This document shows, one piece after another, positions 17,774 through 25,606 of a stretch of 64,000 nt of DNA; position 1 is the stretch's first letter; each line of letters begins with the position of its first letter. The DNA comes from Candidatus Gastranaerophilales bacterium (GTDB lineage: Bacteria; Cyanobacteriota; Vampirovibrionia; Gastranaerophilales; Gastranaerophilaceae): positions 105,830-169,829 of the forward strand of contig CAJUKY010000002.1 of the NCBI GenBank assembly GCA_910587055.1, written 5' to 3'. The translations under genes and the position numbers were made by a program. Under the pieces are notes generated by a model that was given only the letters and a program-made list of their open reading frames with translations, searched no databases and was not told the origin of the DNA.

Positions 17774-17885
17774 ATTGGGCTAAGGTATGGCAGCTGGTAA
17801 CTGCTTCCTTGTTTTGCCCATATCTATATTTTAATACTATTTTACATTTTTACAAGTCTTCTGCCCGAATGCCCGCCGTAAACCA

Positions 17886-18701
17886 TTAATCCTTCTGGTT
17901 TGCTCCGTATCCGTACCAATCGCAGATGCCGTCCTTGCAAAATTCTCTTTCAAGCTCTGCCATAATTGCCTTATGGGTCATTTCAAATGTTATAGGCGTG
18001 ATTGAAATTCTGTTAGCACGTACGGCGCTTATATCTGTACCGTCTTCTTCGTGCTTTGTGGTTAATTCGCCCGCCATCCAGTAATATACTTTACCTCTTG
18101 GGTCAACCCTTTTTTCGTATTCATCCGTAAACATTTTTGAACCGAGTTTTGTAATTTCAACCCCTGCAATATCAGCTTCTTCAAGCGCAGGTGTGTTTAC
18201 GTTTAAAATTGTCTTTTCAGGAAATTTGATTTTTTCAATTTTTGGTAAAAATTTTGCTATAAAATCGGCCGTAACATCAAAATACACAGGGTCACAGCTC
18301 ATACTGGCCAAGCTTACCGCCATACTCGGGTAATTAAGCATAGCACCTTCCATAGCACAGCTTACCGTGCCTGAATATAAAATATCTATCCCTAAATTCG
18401 GCCCGTGGTTTATGCCTGAAATAACAAGGTCGGGTTTTTCACCCTCATTCAAAAGCTCAATTAATCCCAGCTTAACACAGTCTCCGGGGGTCCCTGATGT
18501 TACCCATACTCTTTTTGCGCCGAATTTTGATTCTAATTCTTCGACTCTAATCGGCGTATGCAGTGTTAAAGAATGCCCTGCGGCGCTTCTTTCTCTGTCA
18601 GGTGCTACAACGTATACATCATGCTCTTTGCTTAAGCGTGTCATCAGGGCTTTAATACCTAGAGCCGTTATTCCGTCATCGTTTGAAATTAAAATTTTCA
18701 T
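17886..18701 (-). CDS. surE: 5'/3'-nucleotidase SurE
   Basis: A 271-residue metal-dependent phosphatase acting on nucleoside monophosphates and short polyphosphate. The N-terminal signature ISNDDGITALGIKAL (4-18) holds the Asp-Asp metal ligands; the next motifs are VVAPDRERSAAGHSLT, SGTPGDCVKLG and the SGINHGPNLGIDILYSGTV loop. The C-terminus is about 15 residues longer than E. coli SurE and ends in a Cys/Trp/Tyr-containing tail. It stands alone; the small peptide locus lies downstream of it. Confidence 0.95.
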   Translation of the reverse strand: MKILISNDDGITALGIKALMTRLSKEHDVYVVAPDRERSAAGHSLTLHTPIRVEELESKFGAKRVWVTSGTPGDCVKLGLIELLNEGEKPDLVISGINHGPNLGIDILYSGTVSCAMEGAMLNYPSMAVSLASMSCDPVYFDVTADFIAKFLPKIEKIKFPEKTILNVNTPALEEADIAGVEITKLGSKMFTDEYEKRVDPRGKVYYWMAGELTTKHEEDGTDISAVRANRISITPITFEMTHKAIMAELEREFCKDGICDWYGYGANQKD

Positions 18702-18841
18702 ATTGGTTTTCCTAAAATATTCTACTCTTCTTCACTTTTGTTTTTTTATTATAACATATTTTTTAACACAGCTTTTATTGCCATTTTATTTCATATATTA
18801 TAGAATAATTTTGTACTCGGATTTTTATAAAGGATTTTTAT

Positions 18842-19012
18842 ATGGCAAGAATAATCAGACCCGTTTGGGCTATCAGATGTCAAAATTCCAGCTGCAGAGA
18901 GCTTTTTGAAGTTGTTACGTTAAATGATAACAAGCAGCAGGAAGTTGTATGCCCTAAATGCGGCGAACATTATATTTACCCGCCGAATCAGGATGATGAA
19001 GTACAGGAGTAG
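18842..19012 (+). CDS. small zinc-ribbon-like protein
   Basis: A 56-residue protein with paired cysteines CQNSSC near the start and CPKCG in the middle, spaced as in a rubredoxin/zinc-ribbon knuckle pair, followed by an acidic tail (NQDDEVQE). Charge and size suggest a small RNA- or protein-binding zinc ribbon, or a cytosolic metal site. The start at 18842 follows the purine-rich stretch AAAGGA. It is just upstream of, and overlaps the likely start of, the radical SAM gene, so the two may be co-transcribed. I do not recognise a named family. Confidence 0.65.
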   Translation: MARIIRPVWAIRCQNSSCRELFEVVTLNDNKQQEVVCPKCGEHYIYPPNQDDEVQE

Positions 19013-19949
19013 TTTGAATTCCGCAGATTCTTTCGGGCAAAACGGCAAACGTTATTACACTTTCAGTGATTATTTGTACAAAACTTTTAATAAAAAAGTA
19101 TATAAAATTACACTGGATGCCGGTTTTTCGTGCCCGAACAGAGACGGTACAATATCAAGCGGCGGATGTATTTTTTGTGATGATTCCGGAAGCTTTTCTA
19201 TGGCGCACTCTTCCCGTCTTTCTATCAAAGAACAGGTAAAAACCGCTATTGATAATTTGCCGAAAAGATTTAAAGCCGAGGCTTTTTTAGCCTATTTTCA
19301 GGCATTTTCAAATACTTATGCCGATGTTGAAACGCTTCGCAAAGTTTATAATGATGCTTTTTGCGACCCGCGCGTAGTGGGGATTTCAATAGGCACTCGT
19401 CCTGATTGTCTTGACCCTGAAAAGCTTGATTTAATTGCTTCTTATAAAAATCCTTGGCTCGAATTAGGTTTGCAATCAGCTCATGATAAGACCTTACGCC
19501 TTATTAACCGCGGTCATGATTATAAAACCTTTGAAACAGCCTATTTTATGGCAAAACAAAAAGGAATAAAGGTTTGTGTACATATTATTCTTGGTTTGCC
19601 CGGGGAAACTCCGCAGGATATGCTGAAAACCGCAAGGATTCTTTCAAATCTTGGAATTGACGGTATAAAACTGCACGTGCTTACCGTTCTGGAAAATACT
19701 CCTCTTGCAAGAATGTATGCCAAAAACCCTGTCCCGCTTTTATCTGAAGATGAATACTGCTCGCTTGTGTGCGACATTATTGAAATTATGCCCCCTGAAA
19801 CCACAATTCACCGTGTTGGCGGAAGCGGCCTTTCAACAAGCCTTATAGCGCCATTGTGGGCAAGAAACAAATTTGAAACAATGAATAAAATTGACCGCAT
19901 TCTCTGGGAGCGCAATACTTTTCAGGGCGCAAAATATACCCCCGCTTAA
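18996..19949 (+). CDS. TIGR01212-family (YhcC/YtqA) radical SAM protein
   Basis: A 317-residue radical SAM enzyme. The iron-sulphur motif is FSCPNRDGTISSGGCIFC, with the widely spaced cysteines typical of the YhcC/YtqA group; GTRPDCLDPEKL and LELGLQSAHDKTL match the family. YhcC-like proteins are linked to tRNA or anaerobic metabolism, but the reaction is unknown. The start is uncertain: ATG at 18993 or 18996 overlaps the zinc-ribbon gene, while a TTG at 19014 has a closer AGGAG and gives 311 residues. Open frame further upstream encodes nothing family-like. Confidence 0.88.
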   Translation: MKYRSSLNSADSFGQNGKRYYTFSDYLYKTFNKKVYKITLDAGFSCPNRDGTISSGGCIFCDDSGSFSMAHSSRLSIKEQVKTAIDNLPKRFKAEAFLAYFQAFSNTYADVETLRKVYNDAFCDPRVVGISIGTRPDCLDPEKLDLIASYKNPWLELGLQSAHDKTLRLINRGHDYKTFETAYFMAKQKGIKVCVHIILGLPGETPQDMLKTARILSNLGIDGIKLHVLTVLENTPLARMYAKNPVPLLSEDEYCSLVCDIIEIMPPETTIHRVGGSGLSTSLIAPLWARNKFETMNKIDRILWERNTFQGAKYTPA

Positions 19950-19955
19950 TGATGC

Positions 19956-20144
19956 TCAATTTTGCTCATCTAAATTCATAATTTTTATACACATTTTATC
20001 TGCTTTTTTATTTATTAATTCCGCCAGAGGACGGATTTTCACTGTTTCCATACCGTCATCTTTTTTACAGATATCTTGAATAATTCTGCTTGTATTTAAA
20101 ATATCTTCCGCATTTTCATATAAACCTTCAAAATCCTTGCTCAC
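19956..20144 (-). CDS. small uncharacterised protein divergent from an XRE regulator
   Basis: Starting at a GTG (20144) preceded closely by GGGAGG, the frame encodes 62 residues, hydrophilic and helical, with no membrane segment or known motif. The open frame continues upstream to 20363, but that part is antisense to the XRE gene and has no good start. It shares a 70-base divergent promoter region with the regulator at 20215, suggesting the regulator controls it. A toxin/antitoxin or phage-remnant role cannot be excluded. Confidence 0.5.
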   Translation of the reverse strand: MSKDFEGLYENAEDILNTSRIIQDICKKDDGMETVKIRPLAELINKKADKMCIKIMNLDEQN

Positions 20145-20163
20145 ATTACCTCCCGATATATTT

Positions 20164-20207
20164 TTGTCAGTACCACTATTTGAATATAATGTTAGTATAG
20201 CTGACAA
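20164..20207. promoter_or_regulatory. operator and divergent promoter between 20144 and 20215
   Basis: A perfect 7-base inverted repeat, TTGTCAG (20164-20170) and CTGACAA (20201-20207), brackets a TATAAT (20185-20190) that would be the -10 for the rightward XRE gene. Each arm also resembles a -35 (TTGTCA) for one direction. This is the layout of an autoregulated XRE repressor binding over its own promoter; binding is inferred. Confidence 0.5.
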
Positions 20208-20214
20208 TCTTAGA

Positions 20215-20427
20215 ATGAACAAGAGGTATTTACAAAAATTAGGAAAACATCTAAAAGAGATGAGGTTAGCAAGAGGCTTAAAACAGGATGACTTTGATTG
20301 CAAAGGTATTTCGCGTTCCATGGTTGGACTTGTTGAAGTTGCAAAAACAGATATTACTGTCACAAAACTTAAAGTTATCGCCGATGTTATGGGTGTAAAA
20401 GTTAAAGATTTATTTGATTTCGAATGA
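20215..20427 (+). CDS. XRE-family helix-turn-helix regulator
   Basis: A 70-residue protein that is almost entirely an HTH_3 (Cro/C1-type) domain: a first helix, RLARGLKQDDF as the second helix, GISRSMVGLVEVAK through the recognition helix, and TVTKLKVIADVMGVKVKDLFDF as the closing helices. Start at 20215 because the frame upstream lies in the operator and has no domain content. Likely a dimeric DNA-binding repressor acting on the inverted repeat just upstream. Confidence 0.8.
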   Translation: MNKRYLQKLGKHLKEMRLARGLKQDDFDCKGISRSMVGLVEVAKTDITVTKLKVIADVMGVKVKDLFDFE

Positions 20428-20447
20428 TTCTATTTTTATTTGCAAAG

Positions 20448-20480
20448 AAAAAGGGGCGCAAAGGTTACGAAACACGCCCC
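20448..20480 (-). terminator. intrinsic terminator of the glycine-rich prepilin-like gene
   Basis: GGGGCG (20453-20458) pairs with CGCCCC (20475-20480) around a 16-base loop. Read on the minus strand, the stem is followed by TTTTTCTTT, as expected for termination of the leftward gene ending at 20513. In the rightward direction the stem is followed by A residues and would not work. Confidence 0.75.
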
Positions 20481-20512
20481 AAAAAAGTTGTTCATCGTTA
20501 AATTTGTCTGTT

Positions 20513-23143
20513 TTATTCTACCGTATTAAAGAATACGTAAACATAGCCATTCAGTCCTTTTGCACCGGTTGAACCTCCGGAACCATATTTCCATCCGCCT
20601 CCGCCTCCGCCTGTGCCGCCTGCCGGAAATTCATTCAACAACCTGTCTTCAAATTCTATTGGCGGTGTGTAACCAAGATTTGTACTAAGTACATCCGGTG
20701 CTATTGTATCTTTGAAGCATGTATTTTCCGTTACACTTAATCCTCCGCAGGGATATATTGGTCCATTGCTTAACTCTTTATTTATCCCCCCGTCGCCGCC
20801 TGCGCTTTTTGTCCACAGTCTGCCGTTTTGTACGGTTATGCTTGGTGCATCATTTCCTTTTGTAATGTTTGCATCTTCCGGTGCTATTGTGTAACTATTT
20901 GTATTTAATCCGCTTATTAAAGCTTTTGTTGCATTTGTTAAGCCGCTTGCTGCTCCTGCATTTCCGGGTATTGCTTTTGTTCCGTTATCAGGGTTTCCTG
21001 CTGTTGCGGCTTTTCCTCCGCCTCCGCCTGATATTTCAAATTTTGTTCCGGCAATAGTTACATAACTGCTGCCGCCGTTATTTCCTGATACGCCAAGGCT
21101 TGTCCCGCCGTTTCCGCCTTTGCCTGCACCCTGTTTTATAACATCGCCTGATCTAATGGGAATATTTTTAATATACAATAGGGTTCCGGCACCTCCACCC
21201 CCGCCGCCGGCGCCCGGAGTGTATTTTTTATATCTTGCTTCCGCTTTTCCGCCTTTGCCGTATCCGCCAGTTCCGCAGGTAAGTGTTCCGTTATTATTAT
21301 AGCAGTTTCCTCCTGCCCCTCCTCCGCCTGCAGAGCCTGCATTGCCGCCGTTTATTGCTGTGGCGCTTGCTCCGCTTGGAACTTGTGGTCTGGAACCTTG
21401 AAGTGTATTTCCAATCTTTGGTCTTCCGCCATATCCGACACTTGCATACGAAGTGCCTGCACCGCCTTTCCCCCCGGCTTCTCCCTGACTCATATTTACA
21501 AGAGGCAAGCTTGTGCAAGCTACGGTTTTTTGTGTAGTATAATTTGGGTCCGTAACGTCCATATACTTGCATTGAGCAGTATTGCCCGCAGCACCTCCTG
21601 CGCCTCCTGCCGTAGTGCTTGCTCCTGCACCGCCTGTGCTGCCCGGGATTTCCAGATACCACACAAGTGCGCCATTGCCATCTGTTATTTTCGCTATAGA
21701 TGGAGAGCCTGATGTGCCCCTTGCTGTGCTTTTAGCACTTCCTCCTTTGCCGCCGTTTCCGGCTTGTAATGTCAAGGTTGCCTGTCCGGTAGCACTTGTT
21801 GCACGTTCCAATACTTCATCGGGTATATTTGCTTTTGCATATATTCCTGCGCCTCCGCCTCCGCCTGTAAAGATTTTTTGCAGCGATACTTTTTCCACCA
21901 CGCAGCGAACACTCATTGCATCGCTTTTTGGGCATCCCGTTTGACTGTTATCTATGGTGAAGCAGGATGCAGCACCGTTAAAATTTCCGTAACTCATACT
22001 CGCTGCATAAACACCCCAGGAACTTGGTGTTGAGGTCCATATTGATGACACACTACAGTTGCCTGCAGAAGCATAGTCACGGCCTGCAACTCCGGGACAG
22101 CTGCTCCCCCAATGACATGAACTGCTTACATTGGTACCTAGTTGGCATAAGCGCAATCCGGCTCCTGTACTTGCATTCCAGTTGAGATTTCCATTCATAA
22201 TGTGATTTCGCCATGCAGTTGTTTCTGTAGTGTTTGGAAGTCTTCCCTTGCTTGCAGGGGTTGGTGTCCAGCTGCTGCATATAGTGTTTGCGGCATCATA
22301 TCTGCATACCGTACGGGAACAGGGAGAATAACCATAGTTGCCAGTATCGCCAGAGCAATTTGCTGTTTGCGTTGAAGTGTTATTTCCATACCAGCAGCAA
22401 TTGTTTGCAGTACAGCTTACCGAACCACCTGCAGCTACTTGAGTAATGCTTGATGGAATAGGCGGGCTTCCGTCTCTTCCTTCTCCCGGATTATATTTTG
22501 AAACACATACTGCCTTACCGCCGTTTTGAGATGCTGAAACGTACACTCCAAAAGGCTCACAATCTGCTTGTTTTGTTGGTGCATTGGTGGATGCTGTGCC
22601 GTTTCCGCCTCCGCCTCCTGCTCCGCCGCTAATTAATGTTATTTCTAAATTTTTCATGTCTTCCGTTAATGTGTAAGTTGCATTCTTATATGTATTGGCT
22701 GCAGCATTATTCAGTCCTGTTACGCTTCCTAAACTTGTAAAATTACTGCTTATTCTTTCGGCAACGGCAGCTCCGCCACCTCCCCCGCCTGAAAGAATAA
22801 TTGCGCTTACGCTTACCGCATCCATTGGCGCTATACATTCGCCATTGTTATCAGGAACACATGGAGTAACGGAACCTTTGGTTCCGCCCGTGTTTCCTGA
22901 AATGCTGATATTGTCTGCCATGCGGCGAGTCATTACGGGGGCTAATGCCGCAAGTAATAATGAAGCCACCAGTAATGCCATTAGCATTTCAACTAAAGAA
23001 AATGCAAATTTGCTGGATTGCCGCACTCCCTCCGGTCGTTCGCAATGACGGATGAGGGAAAAGGCTTTAAAAAAATTCTGCCTGCTTTTTTCGCATGCCT
23101 GAATTGACGGCACCTGCCGTTTTAGATGAAAACTTTTTGTCAT
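20513..23143 (-). CDS. very large glycine-rich protein with a type IV prepilin-like N-terminus
   Basis: An 876-residue protein. After an unusually long 47-residue leader comes a prepilin cleavage motif, A|FSLVE (Glu52 at +5), followed by a hydrophobic helix to about residue 69; this predicts processing by prepilin peptidase. The rest is mostly Gly/Ala/Ser/Asn-rich with many runs of four to seven glycines. Residues about 240-420 form a Cys/Trp-rich globular part ending near MSVRCVVEKV, resembling FISUMP/DUF1566-type C-type-lectin-like domains. It is probably displayed on the surface as a pseudopilin-anchored adhesin or fibre. The leader contains an inserted repeat (23011-23057). Long open frames on the opposite strand are GC-skew shadows of the glycine codons. 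Confidence 0.75.
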   Translation of the reverse strand: MTKSFHLKRQVPSIQACEKSRQNFFKAFSLIRHCERPEGVRQSSKFAFSLVEMLMALLVASLLLAALAPVMTRRMADNISISGNTGGTKGSVTPCVPDNNGECIAPMDAVSVSAIILSGGGGGGAAVAERISSNFTSLGSVTGLNNAAANTYKNATYTLTEDMKNLEITLISGGAGGGGGNGTASTNAPTKQADCEPFGVYVSASQNGGKAVCVSKYNPGEGRDGSPPIPSSITQVAAGGSVSCTANNCCWYGNNTSTQTANCSGDTGNYGYSPCSRTVCRYDAANTICSSWTPTPASKGRLPNTTETTAWRNHIMNGNLNWNASTGAGLRLCQLGTNVSSSCHWGSSCPGVAGRDYASAGNCSVSSIWTSTPSSWGVYAASMSYGNFNGAASCFTIDNSQTGCPKSDAMSVRCVVEKVSLQKIFTGGGGGAGIYAKANIPDEVLERATSATGQATLTLQAGNGGKGGSAKSTARGTSGSPSIAKITDGNGALVWYLEIPGSTGGAGASTTAGGAGGAAGNTAQCKYMDVTDPNYTTQKTVACTSLPLVNMSQGEAGGKGGAGTSYASVGYGGRPKIGNTLQGSRPQVPSGASATAINGGNAGSAGGGGAGGNCYNNNGTLTCGTGGYGKGGKAEARYKKYTPGAGGGGGGAGTLLYIKNIPIRSGDVIKQGAGKGGNGGTSLGVSGNNGGSSYVTIAGTKFEISGGGGGKAATAGNPDNGTKAIPGNAGAASGLTNATKALISGLNTNSYTIAPEDANITKGNDAPSITVQNGRLWTKSAGGDGGINKELSNGPIYPCGGLSVTENTCFKDTIAPDVLSTNLGYTPPIEFEDRLLNEFPAGGTGGGGGGWKYGSGGSTGAKGLNGYVYVFFNTVE
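23011..23057. repeat. dispersed palindromic repeat inside the prepilin leader
   Basis: On the minus strand this reads CGTCATTGCGAACGACC...GGCAATCCAGC, with ATTGC/GCAAT as inverted ends. It matches the general form of the short palindromic elements (CGTCATTGCGAGC...GGCAATCCA) scattered in many bacterial genomes, whose usual translation RHCE...QSS is seen here (RHCERPEGVRQSS). It sits between KAFSL and FAFSLVE in the prepilin, in frame. I see no second copy in this window. Confidence 0.7.
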
Positions 23144-23199
23144 GTTAATTACCCACTTGTCTATATATAATTACGCATATTTTTCGTAAAATATAATCT

Positions 23200-23223
23200 T
23201 ATAACTATATTATATAGGTTATA
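23200..23223. promoter_or_regulatory. possible operator between prepilin gene and XRE regulator
   Basis: TATAAC (23200-23205) and GTTATA (23218-23223) form an inverted repeat, with partly matching TATAT inner arms, in the 175-base gap between the leftward prepilin-like gene and the rightward XRE gene. It overlaps the AT-rich promoter zone. Binding by the adjacent regulator is a guess; AT-richness makes chance symmetry quite likely. Confidence 0.3.
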
Positions 23224-23318
23224 CATTATAAATCAAGTAAATTATTGCTTAAATACTATAAAAATTTATAAAAATTCAATGAAAATCAAATTATAAACAG
23301 TGATGGGGGAATTTTAAC

Positions 23319-23684
23319 ATGGCGATCAAAGAGCGAAACGCCCCGATGAACGAGGATTTTGAGACAAAATTTAATGATTTTAGGATTGCATTTGGTAAAA
23401 GAATTAAATATTACAGAGATTTAAAAAATTATACCCAGGAATACCTCGCCGAACTTGTAAATATAGAACAATCCAGCCTTTCAAATATTGAACGCGGCAG
23501 GGTGCACCCATCGCCCGAAACCCTTTACAGGCTTGCCAGTGCACTTGATGTTAAACCATACCAATTTTATACGGCAAGTCCTGAAATCCCGGTACAGGAT
23601 GCCGTTAAGGAGATTGCGCAGGCTATGTATCAGGATAAAAAACTTGCTGAACTTATGTATAAATTTTTTCTCACAGTGCAGTAA
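23319..23684 (+). CDS. XRE-family helix-turn-helix regulator
   Basis: A 121-residue protein with an HTH_3 domain at about residues 25-85: FGKRIKYYRDLKNYTQEYLA, then VNIEQSSLSNIERGRVHPSPETLYRLASALDV. A helical C-terminal tail (EIAQAMYQDKKLAELMYKFF) may mediate dimerisation. The ribosome site GGGGGA precedes the ATG at 23319. It is divergent from the giant prepilin-like gene, so it may control that surface protein. Unlike the regulator at 20215 it has N- and C-terminal extensions beyond the DNA-binding fold. Confidence 0.85.
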   Translation: MAIKERNAPMNEDFETKFNDFRIAFGKRIKYYRDLKNYTQEYLAELVNIEQSSLSNIERGRVHPSPETLYRLASALDVKPYQFYTASPEIPVQDAVKEIAQAMYQDKKLAELMYKFFLTVQ

Positions 23685-23777
23685 AATCTTTGTGGCAGCT
23701 TGTGTTTATCGTTTTGTTTTTTTAAGGTTGCATTAAAAATTTAAATTATGAATTTTTTGTTATAAATCTTTATGATT

Positions 23778-24950
23778 TTATGGCTTTTCTGATTTACAAA
23801 ACTTTACAATATCACAGGCGGCAATTGCAGCTGTACTCCAACAATTTTGCAAATTAAAACCGCCGCAAAATCCGTCTATATCAAGTATTTCGCCGATTAT
23901 CCAGAGGTTTGGTACAATTTTTGAGCGGCAGTTTTTATCAATTTCATTGAGTTTTACTCCGCCCGCATGGACTATTTCACCTTTACCGTCTACATTTTCG
24001 GCAATTAATATTAAATTTTTCAATTTTTCAATTTCAATTTTTTTAGCATGCGCTGCCTGCTTATTAAAATCTATCTCATATTTTTTAAATAAATATTGCG
24101 CCAGAGACCTTGGTATTATTAAGCTTACAATATTTCCGAAACTTTTTGTTGAATTTTCTTTAATAAGTTCTAAAAGCTTGTCAGGATTTAGTATCGGGAT
24201 ATTTACTTCATAAGGAAAATTTTTATATGCATTAACGGATGAAATTTTAAAAATATAAGGACCCGAAACTCCTTGATGGGTGAAGATTATCCCGCCTTCA
24301 TCAGTGTTTAAACTCACTCCTGCAGGGAAATTTTCGCCTTTTTCTTTTATTTTAAGCCCGCAAAGAGCGGGTTTTAATGGATTTATGCTGTGTCCAAAAC
24401 TGTCAGCAAGCTTATTATGGTCTTTTGAGCCCGTTGCTAAAACCACAACATCGTATTTTTGCACTTCTTCAATGTTTTTTATCTCTTTTTTAGTGATTTT
24501 TACTTTTTTTGATTTTAAAAGTTCTGAAATCATTTGTGCACGAAGGACTTTGGCACTGTTTGATACGGGAAATATACGTCCATCGGGCTGCGTATAGGTT
24601 TTTACACCTATTTTTTTAAAATATTCAAGTGTTTCGGATGTTCCAAACCTTGAAAACACTGAATAGAGAAACTTTTCGCCCCTCGGATAAAACGCGGCAA
24701 GTTTTTTAAAATCGAATTCGCTGTATGCAAGGTTGCATCTGCCGTTTCCGGTAGGCAGAATTGTAGATAATGTTTCATGAGGGTCAAAAATTGTTATATG
24801 GTAAGCATTTTGACCTGTTTTTTGAAATTCTTCAATAAGCTGCAATGCGCAAAATACGCCCGCAGGCCCCGAGCCGATTATTGCAATTTCTTTCCCTGAC
24901 TGATTTTTGGGCTGATTAACATTTTGGGTTATTTTTTTATTTTCCGACAT
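23778..24950 (-). CDS. BaiN/HI0933-family FAD-dependent oxidoreductase
   Basis: A 390-residue flavoprotein. The N-terminal FAD site is IAIIGSGPAGVFCALQ (about 23-38), then TGNGRCN, the marker of the HI0933/BaiN family, and near the C-terminus the second FAD segment GFNLQNCWSTAAIAA. Family members include the bile-acid C7 reductase-like BaiN, but most are uncharacterised, so the substrate is unknown. The first 20 residues are a hydrophilic Asn/Gln-rich extension. It lies 19 bases downstream of folK on the same strand. Confidence 0.85.
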   Translation of the reverse strand: MSENKKITQNVNQPKNQSGKEIAIIGSGPAGVFCALQLIEEFQKTGQNAYHITIFDPHETLSTILPTGNGRCNLAYSEFDFKKLAAFYPRGEKFLYSVFSRFGTSETLEYFKKIGVKTYTQPDGRIFPVSNSAKVLRAQMISELLKSKKVKITKKEIKNIEEVQKYDVVVLATGSKDHNKLADSFGHSINPLKPALCGLKIKEKGENFPAGVSLNTDEGGIIFTHQGVSGPYIFKISSVNAYKNFPYEVNIPILNPDKLLELIKENSTKSFGNIVSLIIPRSLAQYLFKKYEIDFNKQAAHAKKIEIEKLKNLILIAENVDGKGEIVHAGGVKLNEIDKNCRSKIVPNLWIIGEILDIDGFCGGFNLQNCWSTAAIAACDIVKFCKSEKP

Positions 24951-24969
24951 AATTTTTCAAATATTTTTT

Positions 24970-25494
24970 CTAATTTGACTCAAAATTTGATTGCGGAAGA
25001 ATTGTACCGTATAAAAAAACGTCTTCTGGGTCTGAAAGCTCCTCGTGGAGCTGCATTATGGATTTTTTCAGCACAGGATGGACAAAATTCGGGCTTATTT
25101 CAAGCATCGGAACAAGTGCAAAAGCCCTCTGATGCACATATTTATGGGGTATTTCAAGAATTTCGTTTTTAAAAACTAAATCGTCATAAAATAATATATC
25201 GATATCTACGGCGCGTTCACCCCAATGGCCCTCTGTTTCACGGTTTCTGCCCATTTTGGCTTCAATGCTCTGGCAAATTCTTAACAGTTCAATTGGCTGA
25301 AACTCTGTACGGACGGCTATTACGGCATTTACAAACCAGTTTTGCTTTTTGTTTCCCCATGGTTCTGTTTCGTAAAAAGCGCTGGAAGCTGCCAGTTTTA
25401 TTGAATTATCGGCAGTTAAAAAATTTACTGCCTGCTGAATTTGAGACAGTCTGTCACCTTTATTGGAACCCAAAGACAGGTATACTATTGCCAT
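24970..25494 (-). CDS. folK: 6-hydroxymethyl-7,8-dihydropterin pyrophosphokinase
   Basis: A 174-residue HPPK, which transfers pyrophosphate from ATP to the pterin in folate synthesis. The opening YLSLGSNKGDRLSQIQQAV, the FYETEPWG segment, and the ATP/Mg motif GHWGERAVDIDILFYDD (the VDxDIL signature) are complete, followed by IPHKYVHQRAFALVPM. Length is normal. No folB or folP is near. It is divergent from ftsH, with 112 bases between starts. Confidence 0.95.
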   Translation of the reverse strand: MAIVYLSLGSNKGDRLSQIQQAVNFLTADNSIKLAASSAFYETEPWGNKKQNWFVNAVIAVRTEFQPIELLRICQSIEAKMGRNRETEGHWGERAVDIDILFYDDLVFKNEILEIPHKYVHQRAFALVPMLEISPNFVHPVLKKSIMQLHEELSDPEDVFLYGTILPQSNFESN

Positions 25495-25606
25495 TTCGCC
25501 TTCTTTTTTACATGTATTTTAACAATTAACATTTTATTATTCTTTTGATATAATGGCAACAGGCTAAATATTTTATGCTTAATTTAGTATTTATAAGGGA
25601 TAAAAA

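Larger units (their letters stand above)
17574..17831. repeat. imperfect inverted repeat bounding the small peptide locus
   Basis: The left arm 17574-17600 (AAATATAAATATGGGCAAGC and on) matches the reverse complement of 17803-17831 almost base for base, differing by one substitution and small indels: both arms read AAATATA, ATATGGGCAA, CAAGGA, GC. The right end also forms its own stem, GGGC (17777-17780) with GCCC (17816-17819) and AAGG with CCTT, capped by GCAG-CTGGTAA-CTGC (17790-17804). This could be long-range 5'-3' pairing in a toxin mRNA, convergent transcripts sharing a leader, or the ends of a small mobile element. Confidence 0.65.

Noticed and set aside
18367..18909. A 180-residue open frame antisense to surE
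   Set aside because: Overlaps a conserved enzyme and the following zinc-ribbon gene; no ribosome site or motif.
20712..23048. Many open frames on the plus strand and in other frames across the glycine-rich gene
   Set aside because: They are Pro/Leu/Ala/Arg-rich shadows of GGN codons, without ribosome sites or domains.
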